Assembly (NCBI GenBank): GCA_017886205.1
Contig: JAFNEO010000045.1
Coordinates: forward strand, 1 to 64,000
Length of the DNA: 64,000 bases
From: Candidatus Aminicenantota bacterium
GTDB taxonomy: Bacteria > Acidobacteriota > Aminicenantia > Aminicenantales > UBA8522
Reading direction: 5' to 3'
Positions 8,553 to 18,168 of this stretch are shown piece after piece (within the stretch, counting starts at the first letter, position 1; every line of letters starts with the position of its first letter). The position numbers and the translations under genes were made by a program. The notes beneath the pieces are model-generated. The model worked only from the letters and a program-made list of their open reading frames with translations. It made no database searches and was not told the origin of the DNA.

Positions 8553-10754
8553 GTGGGAAAAAACAGGAGGCTTTTCTTTTTCTTTAGCATCTTCCTGCTG
8601 CTCGTCCCCCTGGCCCACCCCCAGGAGCGCCCGAAGATCGGTCTCGTCCTATCCGGAGGCGGAGCCAAGGGCGTCGCGCACATTCCCGTCCTCAGGCTTC
8701 TGGACGAGCTCGACTTCCCCATTGACTGCATCGCCGGCACCAGCGCCGGAGGGATCATGGGCGGCCTTTACGCGGCCGGATATTCCGCGGATGACATCGA
8801 ACGGACCTTCGCCGCCGTCGACTGGGAAGACCTCTTCAGCGACCGGCCGCCGCGCGGCCTCGTGCCCTATTTCGAGAAAAGGCTGGACGGCCGCTATCAG
8901 CTTGAGTTCCCCCTGCGAAAGGGAATCCCCTCCACTCCCCGGGGCCTGATCGCGGGGCAGAAATTCTACAGCCTTTTTTCTTCCCTGTTCTTTCCGCTTC
9001 CCGCGGACATCGACTTCGATGACCTCGCCATTCCCTTCCGCTGCGTGGCCGTGGATATCATCACCGGGAAGCAGGTGGTCCTGGAAAGAGGCTCTCTGGC
9101 CAGGGCCCTGCGGGCCACGATGGCCATTCCCACGATCTTCGCTCCTGTCGAATGGGATGAATACCTGCTCGTCGACGGAGGCTTGCTCAACAACCTTCCG
9201 GTCGACGTGGTCAAGGACATGGGCGCGGACATCGTCATCGCCGTCGACCTGGCCAACCCACTCAACCCCCGGGACGAGCTCGCCACCGCCGACAAGATCC
9301 TCGGCCAATCGCTCCAGGTGGTCGAGGTCGAGCAGAAAAAAAGCAAAATGGACAAGGTGGACCTCCTCATCTGGCCGGATATGAAAGGGCTGTCCAGCAC
9401 GGATTACTTCTTCCCCGACAAGATGGCCAGAATTAAAGAGCGCGGCGAGGAGGCCGCCCGGAATGCCCGGCCCGCTCTCCAAGCGCTAAAGGAAAAATAT
9501 GGCTTGACCCGCTCTCCGAGCAGGGATGGCGCAGAATCTCCGGGAGGCGGTCAGAAACGCGTCCTCGGACATGTTGTGTCTACGGGCAACAAGAATATTC
9601 CTTCCTCGTTCATCGCCAAGCTGTTCGGGCTGAAGCTCAACGACATCGTAGATGCCGCCCGGATCGCCCGGCGGGTGAACGAGCTCTATTCACTGCGCTA
9701 CTTCGAGGATATCCAGTACGAAGTCTTTCCCAGCGACGAGCGGAAAATCGACCTCCGTCTGAGCCTCCGTGAGCTTCCCCGCGGGAATCTCCGGGTCGGG
9801 CTGCGCTACGACAACTACCACAAGCTGGTCGCGGCGGCGGGACTATACGCTACTAATTTCCCGTTTCCCGGTTTGCGGCTGGAGAACGAGCTCGAGGCCG
9901 CCGGCCTGACCAGAGTCCTCATCAAGGTCTCCTACCCGAGCATGACGCTCAACTTCCCCATCTACCCGCTGATCTACGCCCGCTATAAAAACGTTCCGAC
10001 CCGGCTCTACTGGGGAGACGGCCGGATCATCACGACTTATAAGGACCGTTCCTTCTCATTCGGAGGCGGACTGGGTTTTCTTCTCAAAAAGAGCCTGAAC
10101 CTGGAGCTGACTTATGAACTGGAGAAAATGAACATCAAGTCCCAGGCGGAGTTCGCTCCGCTGGAATCTTCTTCCGCTCTGAAGCACACCCTGAGGAAGA
10201 TCGAGCTGGCGGCTACCCTCGACACCCTGGATGACCGCCGGGCCCCCAAGAACGGACTCCTGTTCCGGGGTCTCTACGAGGGCAGCTATGAATCGTTGGG
10301 GTCGGAGGCCGCCTTTGAGCGGGCAGAAGCCTCTCTGGATATCTACCGCACCCTCCGGGAAAAGAACACTGTCCGCGTGTACGGGTATTGGGGAACATCC
10401 CGAGGAGATGTGCCGTTCTACAAACAGCACAACCAAGGACGTCCAGCCACCTTTGTCGGGATGGCCTACGACCAACTGCAGGGCAACACGATGAAGATCG
10501 TAAGGGCGGATTACAGCTACAGCTTCACGAACCGGGTCCAGTTCAAGTTCATGGCCAATGTGGCGCTTGGTTTAAAGCAGCGCCGGCCCGACGTCATCTA
10601 CTCGCCGGGAACTCTCTGGGGGATGGGCACGGGAATCGTGATCAACACACCCCTCGGACTTCTGGAATTGACCTATGGACTGGGGAGCAAAGGCCTCGGC
10701 GACCCGAGCACCCTGCAAAGCGTGGCCTATCTCGAGTTGGGCGCGCGGTTCTGA
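8553..10754 (+). CDS. Patatin-like phospholipase with Omp85-type C-terminal barrel
   Basis: This 733-residue protein starts with a GTG preceded by GGGAGACAG. Residues 1-23 are a signal peptide. The patatin lipase domain (about 28-310) has the oxyanion loop SGGGAKG at 34-40, the nucleophile elbow GTSAGG (Ser64) and the catalytic Asp208 in DGG. A POTRA-like region (about 340-420) and a C-terminal beta-barrel (about 425-733, ending LELGARF with a terminal Phe) follow. This is the layout of type Vd patatin proteins such as PlpD: a lipase fused to an Omp85/BamA-type outer-membrane barrel. It is expected to be an outer-membrane-anchored phospholipase A. All catalytic residues are intact. It ends 7 bp from the convergent EF-G-like gene. 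Confidence 0.93.
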   Translation: MGKNRRLFFFFSIFLLLVPLAHPQERPKIGLVLSGGGAKGVAHIPVLRLLDELDFPIDCIAGTSAGGIMGGLYAAGYSADDIERTFAAVDWEDLFSDRPPRGLVPYFEKRLDGRYQLEFPLRKGIPSTPRGLIAGQKFYSLFSSLFFPLPADIDFDDLAIPFRCVAVDIITGKQVVLERGSLARALRATMAIPTIFAPVEWDEYLLVDGGLLNNLPVDVVKDMGADIVIAVDLANPLNPRDELATADKILGQSLQVVEVEQKKSKMDKVDLLIWPDMKGLSSTDYFFPDKMARIKERGEEAARNARPALQALKEKYGLTRSPSRDGAESPGGGQKRVLGHVVSTGNKNIPSSFIAKLFGLKLNDIVDAARIARRVNELYSLRYFEDIQYEVFPSDERKIDLRLSLRELPRGNLRVGLRYDNYHKLVAAAGLYATNFPFPGLRLENELEAAGLTRVLIKVSYPSMTLNFPIYPLIYARYKNVPTRLYWGDGRIITTYKDRSFSFGGGLGFLLKKSLNLELTYELEKMNIKSQAEFAPLESSSALKHTLRKIELAATLDTLDDRRAPKNGLLFRGLYEGSYESLGSEAAFERAEASLDIYRTLREKNTVRVYGYWGTSRGDVPFYKQHNQGRPATFVGMAYDQLQGNTMKIVRADYSYSFTNRVQFKFMANVALGLKQRRPDVIYSPGTLWGMGTGIVINTPLGLLELTYGLGSKGLGDPSTLQSVAYLELGARF

Positions 10755-10761
10755 GAAACCG

Positions 10762-12855
10762 CTATTCCTCTTCCGGCCTGACCCGGCCTTCCTTCACCGC
10801 TTCGGCGATGATCTTCTGCTGGAGATGGGAGGGGACTTCCTCGTAATGAGAGGACTCCATCAGGAAGGACCCCCGGCCGCCTGTTATCGAGGTGAGCGTC
10901 GGCTCGAAATCCAGCATCTCGGCCATCGGGACCGTCGCCTTGATGATCCGCATGTTGCCCTTTTGCTCCATCCCCTGCAGCTTGCCGCGGCGGCCGTTGA
11001 GGTTCCCCATGATATCGCCCATGTAAGCTTCGGGCGTATAGACCTCCACACTCATGACCGGCTCGAGGATAGTGGGCTTGGCCTCCCTCATGGCCAACTT
11101 GAAGGCCTTGGAGGCCGCGATCTTGAAGGCGATGTCGGAGGAATCGACTTCATGATAGGATCCATCATAGAGGATGACCTTGAAGTCGACGGCCGGATAA
11201 CCGGCCAACACACCCTTCTTCCGGGCTTCCAGGAGACCCTTTTCGACAGAGGGGATGAAGTTGCGGGGTATGGCGCCGCCGAATATTTTGTCTTCGAATA
11301 TAAAGTCTTGGCCACGCGGCAAGGGCTCCATCTTGATCCAGACGTCGCCAAACTGGCCCCGGCCGCCGGTCTGTTTCTTGTGCCGGCCCTGGACGTCCGC
11401 CTTCCCCTTGATCGTCTCCTTATAAGAGATCTTGGGCGGTTTCAGTTCGACATCGACATTGTAGCGCTTCTTCAATTTATCCGTGATGATTCGCACGTGG
11501 AGCTCGCCGCCGCCGGAGATGAGCAGCTGGCTGGTGTCCGGGTCGCGCTCGAAGCGAACCGTCGGGTCTTCCTCGACGATCCGGTGGGAGGCCTGGGAGA
11601 TGCGGTCCTCGTCGGCCCTGGACTTGGGCTCGATGGCGAAGGAGATCGATGGCTCGGGGAACTTGATGGGTGGCAGGGCGATCTCCGCTCCCTTAGCCGA
11701 AAGCGTATCGCCGGTGGACGTCACCTTGAGCTTGGCCGTGGCCACGATGTCGCCGCACTTGGCCTGGCCCGCCGGGATCTGCTCTTTGCCCTGGAGGAAA
11801 AAGAGCCCTCCCAGTTTCTCATCGGTCTCCTTGGTGACGTTGCTGACGATGCTGTCGGGGTTGAGCTTGCCCGAGTACACACGAAGAAGGGATATGCGCC
11901 CCGTGTAAGGGTCGGAGATGGTTTTAAAGACGAGCGCCGCCAGGGGTTCGTCGACGGACAGCTTGAGGCTCCCCGGCTGGCCCTTGATGGTCGCCTTGAT
12001 CGATCCCCTCTCCACGGGCGAAGGAAGAAGCTCAATCATCCCTTCGGCTAGGGGCTGGCAACCGATGTTGGCCAGGGCCGAGCAGGCGAACACGGGGTAG
12101 AGCTGGCGGTTAAAAACCGCCTTTTTAAGACCGGAATGGATTTCTTCCGGAGACAGCTCTCCCTTGTCCAGGTATTTCTCCATGAGCTTTTCGTCATTCT
12201 CGGCTATCATCTCGATAAGCTCGTCTCTTTTCTTGGCCGCCTCTGTCCGGAGCGCCGCCGGGACCTCCTCCTCCCGGAACTTCCCGCTCTCGTCCTTCTC
12301 AAAAAGGAAGGCCTTCATCCGCATGAGGTCGACTACACCAACGAAATCCTTCTCCTCCCCGACAGGGAGTTGGGCGGCCACGGCCCGGCGGCCGAAAAAC
12401 TGGCCGACCGAATCCAGCGCCCGCTTGAAATTGGCGTTCTCCCTATCGAGCTTATTGATGACGATCAGACGCGGGAGCTCATCTTCCTCGAGCATTTCCC
12501 AGACCTTTTCGGTGCCGACCTCGACTCCGGAGACCCCATCGACCAAAACAGCCGCGCCGTCGACGGCCCGCAGGGCGGCTTTGGTGTCCCAGAGGAAATT
12601 GCTGTATCCGGGGGTGTCGACGCAGTTGTTCTTGTGTTCATTGGCTTCGAAGAAGCAGACCGCGGAGTTGATCGAGATCTTGCGGTCGATCTCTTCGGGC
12701 TCATAGTCGGTGACGGTGTTCCCTTTGTCGACTTTGGTCAGCCGGCCGGTCACTCCGAAATCGAACAGAAGGGCGGCAGCTAGGGATGTCTTTCCCGAGG
12801 AACCATGGCCGACCAGGGCGACGTTTCTGATCTTGTCCGGGGGATAATCTTTCAT
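10762..12855 (-). CDS. EF-G2-like translational GTPase
   Basis: This is a 697-residue homologue of elongation factor G. It has the P-loop GHGSSGKT (16-23), a switch I region TDYEPEEIDRKISIN, DTPGYSNF (G3) and NKLDREN (G4), followed by EF-G domains II-V. The P-loop differs from the AHIDAGKTT of canonical EF-G and matches the EF-G2 paralogue group described in Thermus and other bacteria, whose role is poorly defined. No rpsL/rpsG/tuf genes lie nearby, which supports a paralogue rather than the str-operon fusA. The ATG at 12855 has GGGAGG 7 nt upstream. The upstream TTG at 12870 overlaps that ribosome site and is unlikely to be used. Confidence 0.9.
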   Translation of the reverse strand: MKDYPPDKIRNVALVGHGSSGKTSLAAALLFDFGVTGRLTKVDKGNTVTDYEPEEIDRKISINSAVCFFEANEHKNNCVDTPGYSNFLWDTKAALRAVDGAAVLVDGVSGVEVGTEKVWEMLEEDELPRLIVINKLDRENANFKRALDSVGQFFGRRAVAAQLPVGEEKDFVGVVDLMRMKAFLFEKDESGKFREEEVPAALRTEAAKKRDELIEMIAENDEKLMEKYLDKGELSPEEIHSGLKKAVFNRQLYPVFACSALANIGCQPLAEGMIELLPSPVERGSIKATIKGQPGSLKLSVDEPLAALVFKTISDPYTGRISLLRVYSGKLNPDSIVSNVTKETDEKLGGLFFLQGKEQIPAGQAKCGDIVATAKLKVTSTGDTLSAKGAEIALPPIKFPEPSISFAIEPKSRADEDRISQASHRIVEEDPTVRFERDPDTSQLLISGGGELHVRIITDKLKKRYNVDVELKPPKISYKETIKGKADVQGRHKKQTGGRGQFGDVWIKMEPLPRGQDFIFEDKIFGGAIPRNFIPSVEKGLLEARKKGVLAGYPAVDFKVILYDGSYHEVDSSDIAFKIAASKAFKLAMREAKPTILEPVMSVEVYTPEAYMGDIMGNLNGRRGKLQGMEQKGNMRIIKATVPMAEMLDFEPTLTSITGGRGSFLMESSHYEEVPSHLQQKIIAEAVKEGRVRPEEE

Positions 12856-12972
12856 CACGAAGCCTCCCAAGGGTTGGTGAAAAAGGCTCTGGCTCGCTAT
12901 TCTGAATCCACTCGGCGCGAGAATAGAGCAGAGGATATATTACACTAAGAGCTGGGGCCATCTCAAGAAGAA

Positions 12973-13881
12973 TTAGGGATGAATGATCTCTTGGAATTCC
13001 TGGGGAATAGGGGCGTAGAATTCCAGCAGGGTCTTTGAAACCGGGTGGGTGAAGACGATGTGCCAGGCGTGGAGGAAAAGCCGCTGATGCCTTATGGCTT
13101 TATCCTTTCCGCCGTAGCGGGTGTCGCCGACGATCGGGTGGCCGGCCGCGGCAAAGTGGACACGGATCTGGTGCGTCCGGCCGGTGACGGGCTTTATTTC
13201 TAGAAGCGTGAAATCCGGAAACGTCTTCTTGACGGAATAGAGGGTCAGGGCCGCTTTCGGCTTCTTGGTCCGGATGGAGATCCGCTGCCGGTGCCGGGGA
13301 TGACGGCCCAGCGCCCAATCGATCCTCCCGTCGATCGTCTGGACATGCCCCCGGACCAACCCCAGATAGACCTTCTCCACTTCGCGCGCCTTGAACTGGC
13401 GCTTCAGCTCTGAGTAGGCCTTTTCAGTCCGGGCGATGACCATGACGCCGGAGGTCTCTTTGTCCAGCCGGTGCACGATGCCCGGTCTCTCGGGGTGCCC
13501 GACCCGCTCGATGCCGGGGAAATGGTGGATGAGCGCGTTGACCAGCGTGCCGGCCTCGACACCCGCTCCGGGATGGACGACCAGCCCGGCCGGCTTGTTG
13601 ATGACGATAATCTGCTCGTCGGAATGGATGATTTCCAGGGGGATATCTTCCGGAAGAAGAGCGCTCTTCCGGCTCACCTCCCGTTCCTCCACTTCGACGA
13701 CGTCTCCATCCTTCAACTTATGGGAGGGTTTTGTCCAAGTGTTGTTCAGACGAACTTTCTGGTCGGAGATGAGCTTCTGGATCTGGGCCCGGCTCAGCTC
13801 CGAAAGGTGGGCGGAGAGAAAAACGTCCAGCCGTCGGCCATCTCCGTGGGAGAGAGTGATATGGAACGTCTTCTCAGGCAC
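12973..13881 (-). CDS. rluD: RluA-family 23S rRNA pseudouridine synthase (RluD-like)
   Basis: This 302-residue enzyme has an N-terminal S4 RNA-binding domain (RRLDVFLSAHLSELSRAQIQKLI) and an RluA-type catalytic domain. The catalytic aspartate is in HRLDKETSGVMV. VNKPAGLVVHPG and GRTHQIRVHF are standard family motifs. RluD modifies helix 69 of 23S rRNA; assignment to RluD rather than RluC is by domain content and length. It is the last gene of ileS-lspA-lgt-rluD and overlaps the lgt 3' end by 8 bp, an order seen in other bacteria. Confidence 0.92.
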   Translation of the reverse strand: MPEKTFHITLSHGDGRRLDVFLSAHLSELSRAQIQKLISDQKVRLNNTWTKPSHKLKDGDVVEVEEREVSRKSALLPEDIPLEIIHSDEQIIVINKPAGLVVHPGAGVEAGTLVNALIHHFPGIERVGHPERPGIVHRLDKETSGVMVIARTEKAYSELKRQFKAREVEKVYLGLVRGHVQTIDGRIDWALGRHPRHRQRISIRTKKPKAALTLYSVKKTFPDFTLLEIKPVTGRTHQIRVHFAAAGHPIVGDTRYGGKDKAIRHQRLFLHAWHIVFTHPVSKTLLEFYAPIPQEFQEIIHP

Positions 13882-14671
13882 TCTTTTTTCTCTTCAACCA
13901 GAAATGGAGAAAAAAACCGGCGCCGACACCGAGGATACAGAAGAGCTGCGGAATGGTCAGGCTGAGAAAGGGCGATCCACCGCGGATGAGGAAAGTGCGC
14001 TCCGGATGGTCTCCCCGGAAGTACTCGGTGAAGAAGCGGATGAGGGAGTAGTTCATAATATAAAAAGAGAAGACCTGGCCGTCGAAGGTCCGGCGACGCA
14101 GGATGATGAAGAGGATCAGGAAATTGAGAAAGTTGAGTCCGGACTCAAAGAGCTGGACTGGGTAAAGCGCTTTTCCGAGCGGGAGACCGGTGAGGTCATG
14201 GGCGTACTGGCTCTCGAAGACGACACCGAGCGGCGCTCCGCACTCCCGCCCGTAGCAGCAGCCGGCCATAAAGCAGCCGATGCGGCCAAACCCGTGTCCC
14301 AGGGCTAGGGCCGGTCCGGCCAGATCAGCCACCTTCCAGGTCGGGATGCGGCGGCGGCGGAAATACCATATGGCGAAGACGACACCGAAGGCAAGTCCGC
14401 CCTGGAAAACACCTCCGGAGCGGGCCAGGCTCAACAACTCGCCGGGATACTCCATATAGTAGGAGAAATTGCCGATGAGCAGGATGAGCTTGGCGCCGAG
14501 GAGCGAGATGAGGATGATGTAGAAGCCGGCATCGACGATCCGCGGCGCCTCGAGCCCCTGTTTCTTGGCTTGGACATAGAGGAACCAGAGGCCGAGGCCC
14601 ACTCCCAGGGCTACCAGGAAGCCGTAGGTATGGATGGTCAGCGGGCCGATTCGGACGAGGATGGGGAACAT
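13874..14671 (-). CDS. lgt: Prolipoprotein diacylglyceryl transferase
   Basis: Lgt transfers diacylglyceryl from phosphatidylglycerol to the lipobox cysteine of prolipoproteins in the inner membrane. The 265-residue form starting MFPILVRIGPLTIHTYG is preferred because AAGGA lies 8 nt upstream. The longer frame to 14728 adds a non-homologous stretch. Several membrane segments are present. The Lgt signature is seen as GHGFGRIGCFMAGCCYGRECG-type residues around 138-158. The 5' end overlaps lspA by 34 bp and the 3' end overlaps rluD by 8 bp, indicating translational coupling. Together with lspA it supplies two of the three lipoprotein-maturation steps. Confidence 0.95.
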   Translation of the reverse strand: MFPILVRIGPLTIHTYGFLVALGVGLGLWFLYVQAKKQGLEAPRIVDAGFYIILISLLGAKLILLIGNFSYYMEYPGELLSLARSGGVFQGGLAFGVVFAIWYFRRRRIPTWKVADLAGPALALGHGFGRIGCFMAGCCYGRECGAPLGVVFESQYAHDLTGLPLGKALYPVQLFESGLNFLNFLILFIILRRRTFDGQVFSFYIMNYSLIRFFTEYFRGDHPERTFLIRGGSPFLSLTIPQLFCILGVGAGFFLHFWLKRKKSA

Positions 14672-15144
14672 GCGGGTTTCCTTACCAGGAATATGATTAA
14701 AAGGAGGATGGCGCCGATCGTGATGCACGAATCGGCGACGTTAAAGAAAGGCCAATGCCTGTTCCGGACATAGAGGTCGAGAAAATCGATCACGTAGCCG
14801 CGGCCCACCCGGTCGATCTGGTTGCCCAACGCTCCGGCCAGGATCAGCGAGAGGGCCAGCTTCATGCTCCGCTCGGCGGCGGGCGTCTTAAGGAAATAGT
14901 AGATGACGAGCGCCAGGGCGACGAGCGAAGCCGCAATCAGGGCCGGGAAGATGAACTGGCTGCCGGAATGCGAGAAGAAGCCGAAAATGGCTCCTTTGTT
15001 GCGGATATGAGTAAGGCTGAAAAAGCCCGGGATGACCTTCCGGCTGCCGAAGAGCGGGATCTGCTGGGCGATGAGCCACTTGGTCGCCTGGTCGAAGCAG
15101 AGGAGGAAGACGATAAAGGCCCAATAGGGAAGGTTTCTCCTCAT
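14638..15144 (-). CDS. lspA: Lipoprotein signal peptidase (signal peptidase II)
   Basis: LspA is the inner-membrane aspartic protease that cleaves the signal peptide of diacylated prolipoproteins. The 168-residue reading starting MRRNLPYWAFIVF has four hydrophobic helices. Its conserved boxes are NKGAIFG, GALGNQIDR and FNVADSCI, with the two catalytic aspartates in the last two. The start overlaps the ileS stop by 4 bp (ATGA). The frame is open for a further 120 codons upstream, but that part lies over ileS and is not homologous. The protein ends with a short polar tail encoded within the lgt overlap. Confidence 0.94.
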   Translation of the reverse strand: MRRNLPYWAFIVFLLCFDQATKWLIAQQIPLFGSRKVIPGFFSLTHIRNKGAIFGFFSHSGSQFIFPALIAASLVALALVIYYFLKTPAAERSMKLALSLILAGALGNQIDRVGRGYVIDFLDLYVRNRHWPFFNVADSCITIGAILLLIIFLVRKPACSPSSSESAR

Positions 15145-17909
15145 GACAGTTCCCGGACCACGTCCTCGCAGCGCCGGCAGAGCTCGGGATAGTCCGGACT
15201 TTGGCCGACCTGGAGAGAATAGTTCCAGCATCTCTGGCACTTGGCGCCGGGCGCCCGGGAGATGCGGACGGCGAACTCCTCGCCGGACTCGATGATGACG
15301 GAAGAGACAATGAACAGGGCGCACAGGTCGCCCTCGTATTTGCGGACAAGAGCCTGTTCCGGTGGCGGGATGAAGAGGTGGACCTGAGCTTCTAGCGAAT
15401 TGCCGATGAGCTTCTCCTCCCGCGCTTTCTCGAGCTCCTTGAGGACGGCTTCGCGCAGGACGATCAGCCGGTCCATCTCCCGTCCAGCCTCCCCCTCCAG
15501 CCACTTTCCCTCGAGGGAGGGGAAGGTCTCGAGGTGGATGGAATCTTCTTTCCCGTCAAAAAGAGGCAGGCTCTCCCAGGCCTCTTCGGCCGTAAAGGGA
15601 AGGATGGGCGCCATCAATGCCAGGGTCGTCCTGAGGATCTCGAACAGGGCAGTCTGGGCCGACTTGCGGAGCAGGGAGCCCTTGGCCGAGCAGTAGAGCC
15701 TGTCCTTGAGGACATCCAGGTAAAAGGCGCTGAGCTCCACCGTGAAGAAGCTGTAGATGGAATGAAAAACAGTGTGGTATTCGTACTCCTCGTAGGCTTT
15801 GAGGATGCGCCGCCCGACCTCGGCCATCTTTTCCAAGGCCCAGCGGTCGAGAAGGAGCAAGTCTTCTGTTTTCAACAGTCCCCGATCGGGAGAGAAGTCG
15901 GAGATGTTTCCGAGGATAAACCGCCAGGTGTTCCTAATCTTGCGATAGGCGTCCTCGAGCCGCTCGAGGATCTCGGGCCCGAACCTGGCGTCCTCCCTGT
16001 AGTTGAGCATAGCCACCCAGAGCCGTAGGACCTCGGCCCCATCCTTGGAGATGATCTCCTCGGGTTCGATGAAGTTGCCGAGCGATTTCGACATCGCCCT
16101 CCCCTGCTCGTCCAAGATGAAACCGTGCGTGATGCAGGTTTTGTACGGTGAGGCGCCCTTGGCGCCGACCCCGACGATCAGGGAGCTGTTGAACCAGCCG
16201 CGGTACTGGTCGTGGCCCTCGATGTAGACATCCGAGGGCCAGGGAAGGTCTTTCCTCCGGCCGAGCACGGAATGGCTCGCCCCGGACTCGAACCAGACAT
16301 CGAGGATGTTGTTTTCCTTGTCGAACCTGGCGGAGCCGCACTGGGGACATTGAGTTCCGGCCGGGAGGAGCTCATCGACGCTCTTGGTGAACCAGGAATT
16401 GGAACCCTCCCTGGAAAATATGTCCGCCACCCGCATCGCGATCTCGGCCGAGGCCAGGATGGCACCGCAAGAGTGGCACTCGAAGGCCGGGATGGGAACT
16501 CCCCATTTGCGCTGGCGGGAGATGCACCAGTCGGGCCGCGCGCTCATCATGTTGGCGATCCGCTCTTCTCCCCACGGCGGGATCCAATTCACTTTCTTGA
16601 TCGCATCCAGAGCTCTTTGCCGGAGGTTGCTCTGGTCCATCGAGATGAACCACTGGGATGTGGCCCGGAAGATGACGGGGTTCTTGCAGCGCCAGCAATG
16701 GGGATAGGAGTGGGTGATCATTCCTTCCTTGAGCAGACTCCCCTCCTTCGCCATATCGGCGGTGATCAAGGGGTTGGCGGCAAAGACGTTCTGGCCCCCA
16801 TAGCGCTCGACCTGGGGAACAAATTTTCCCTCGCTGTCGACCGGCGTATAGATCTCTAGGCCGTAGGCGATCCCGGTAAGGTAGTCTTCATGCCCGTGTC
16901 CGGGTGCGGTGTGAACGCACCCCGTACCGTCTTCAAGGGTCACATAGTTGGCCAGGACGAGCAGCGAATCGCGGTCGATCCAGGGATGCCGTGCCTTTAG
17001 GCGGTCCATTTCTTTGCCCGAGAAAGTGGCCAGAACCCGGGCCGCCTTGAACCCGAGCTCTTCCGAGACGACGGGGAGCAGCCTCTTGGCCAGGATATAA
17101 ACCTCAGCCCCGACCTCGACGGCGACGTAGTCATATTCGGGATGAAAGGCGATGGCCAGGTTCGCGGGCAGGGTCCACGGTGTGGTCGTCCAGATGAGGA
17201 TGAACACGCGCTTTCCGGCGAGAGCCGGGAACTTGGCCGAAAGGTCGGAAACGAGCGGGAACTTCACGTAGATCGAGGGCGAGCGGCGGTCCTTGTATTC
17301 GATCTCCGCCTCAGCCAAGGCCGTCTGGCAGTGGGGGCACCAATGGACGGGCCTCAGCCCCTTGTAGACGTTACCCGAGGCGAGAAAGGCGGCCAGCAGC
17401 CGCAGGACGGCGGCCTCGTATTCAGGGTTCATGGTCAAGTAGGGCGCCGACCATTCGCCGAAGACCCCCAGGCGGACGAATTCCTCCCGCTGGATATCGA
17501 TGAATTTCAGGGCGTATCTCTTGCACTCCTCCCGAAACTCTATGATCGACATGTCCTTCTTTTTTGCCCCCAGCAGCTTGTCGACATGGATCTCGATGGG
17601 CAGGCCGTGGCAGTCCCAGCCCGGCAAGTAGGGCGCCAGGTAGCCCCGCATGGACATCGACTTGACGATGAAATCCTTCAGGATTTTGTTGAGGGCGGTT
17701 CCGAGGTGGATCCGGCCATTGGCGTAGGGCGGACCGTCATGGAGGACGAAGGTCGGAGCCTTCTCCCGTTTCTTGAGGATGCGGCCATAGAGGTCCATGG
17801 CTGCCCATCTCTTGAGCATCTCGGGCTCTTTTTGGGCGAGCTTCGCCTTCATCGAGAAGGACGTCTGGGGGAGGTTGAGGGTGCTCTTGAAGTCCAGCTT
17901 GTCCGCCAT
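15141..17909 (-). CDS. ileS: Isoleucyl-tRNA synthetase
   Basis: This class I synthetase charges tRNA-Ile. The 922-residue product beginning MADKLDFKSTLNLPQ has the HIGH-type motif GRIHLGTALNKI near residue 60 and the KMSKS-type motif AMSKSLGN. An editing domain lies between (TTPWTLPANLAI and GTGCVHTAPGHGHEDY). The C-terminal zinc-finger cysteines CQRCWNY and CRRCEDV are present. The start at 17909 was chosen over a frame open to 18062 because a good promoter (-10 at 17937-17942) lies only 28 nt upstream, which would cut off any longer reading. It heads the ileS-lspA-lgt-rluD operon. Confidence 0.96.
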   Translation of the reverse strand: MADKLDFKSTLNLPQTSFSMKAKLAQKEPEMLKRWAAMDLYGRILKKREKAPTFVLHDGPPYANGRIHLGTALNKILKDFIVKSMSMRGYLAPYLPGWDCHGLPIEIHVDKLLGAKKKDMSIIEFREECKRYALKFIDIQREEFVRLGVFGEWSAPYLTMNPEYEAAVLRLLAAFLASGNVYKGLRPVHWCPHCQTALAEAEIEYKDRRSPSIYVKFPLVSDLSAKFPALAGKRVFILIWTTTPWTLPANLAIAFHPEYDYVAVEVGAEVYILAKRLLPVVSEELGFKAARVLATFSGKEMDRLKARHPWIDRDSLLVLANYVTLEDGTGCVHTAPGHGHEDYLTGIAYGLEIYTPVDSEGKFVPQVERYGGQNVFAANPLITADMAKEGSLLKEGMITHSYPHCWRCKNPVIFRATSQWFISMDQSNLRQRALDAIKKVNWIPPWGEERIANMMSARPDWCISRQRKWGVPIPAFECHSCGAILASAEIAMRVADIFSREGSNSWFTKSVDELLPAGTQCPQCGSARFDKENNILDVWFESGASHSVLGRRKDLPWPSDVYIEGHDQYRGWFNSSLIVGVGAKGASPYKTCITHGFILDEQGRAMSKSLGNFIEPEEIISKDGAEVLRLWVAMLNYREDARFGPEILERLEDAYRKIRNTWRFILGNISDFSPDRGLLKTEDLLLLDRWALEKMAEVGRRILKAYEEYEYHTVFHSIYSFFTVELSAFYLDVLKDRLYCSAKGSLLRKSAQTALFEILRTTLALMAPILPFTAEEAWESLPLFDGKEDSIHLETFPSLEGKWLEGEAGREMDRLIVLREAVLKELEKAREEKLIGNSLEAQVHLFIPPPEQALVRKYEGDLCALFIVSSVIIESGEEFAVRISRAPGAKCQRCWNYSLQVGQSPDYPELCRRCEDVVRELS

Positions 17910-17936
17910 CTTCGTCTCCGCTTCGGGTATTCGGTG

Positions 17937-17965
17937 ATTATAGACCATCTCACCCGGGCACACAA
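17937..17965 (-). promoter_or_regulatory. Promoter of the ileS-lspA-lgt-rluD operon
   Basis: Read on the minus strand, TTGTGT (17960-17965) and a perfect TATAAT (17937-17942) are 17 nt apart. The predicted start near 17930 gives a leader of about 20 nt. That is too short for a T-box riboswitch, which often precedes ileS in Gram-positive bacteria. Confidence 0.65.
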
Positions 17966-18133
17966 TACCTGTTGAAGCATGAGCGCGTTCGTCTTTCAGC
18001 CGGCGCGGCTGGGGGCCTGTTTTTTCTTCTGGAACAGGACGCGGACTCGGTTTCGGACGCAACTTTTTCCAGACTTGAGCCGTTTACAGAGATAGAAGAA
18101 GCGGCGCGGCTTTAGCCACCGCCAAAGAGGCCG

Positions 18134-18162
18134 TTTTCAAGGCCGGGCGAAAGTTGTATAAT
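18134..18162 (+). promoter_or_regulatory. Promoter of the GWxTD operon, giving a leaderless transcript
   Basis: TTTTCA (18134-18139), 17 nt and a perfect TATAAT (18157-18162). The expected start, 7 nt further on, is the G at 18169, which is the first base of an in-frame GTG codon. No Shine-Dalgarno sequence lies upstream. Confidence 0.6.
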
Positions 18163-18168
18163 ATGACG

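Noticed and set aside
17910-18110. T-box riboswitch upstream of ileS
   Set aside because: The promoter -10 box is only 28 nt from the start codon, leaving no room for a T-box leader, and no T-box sequence was seen.
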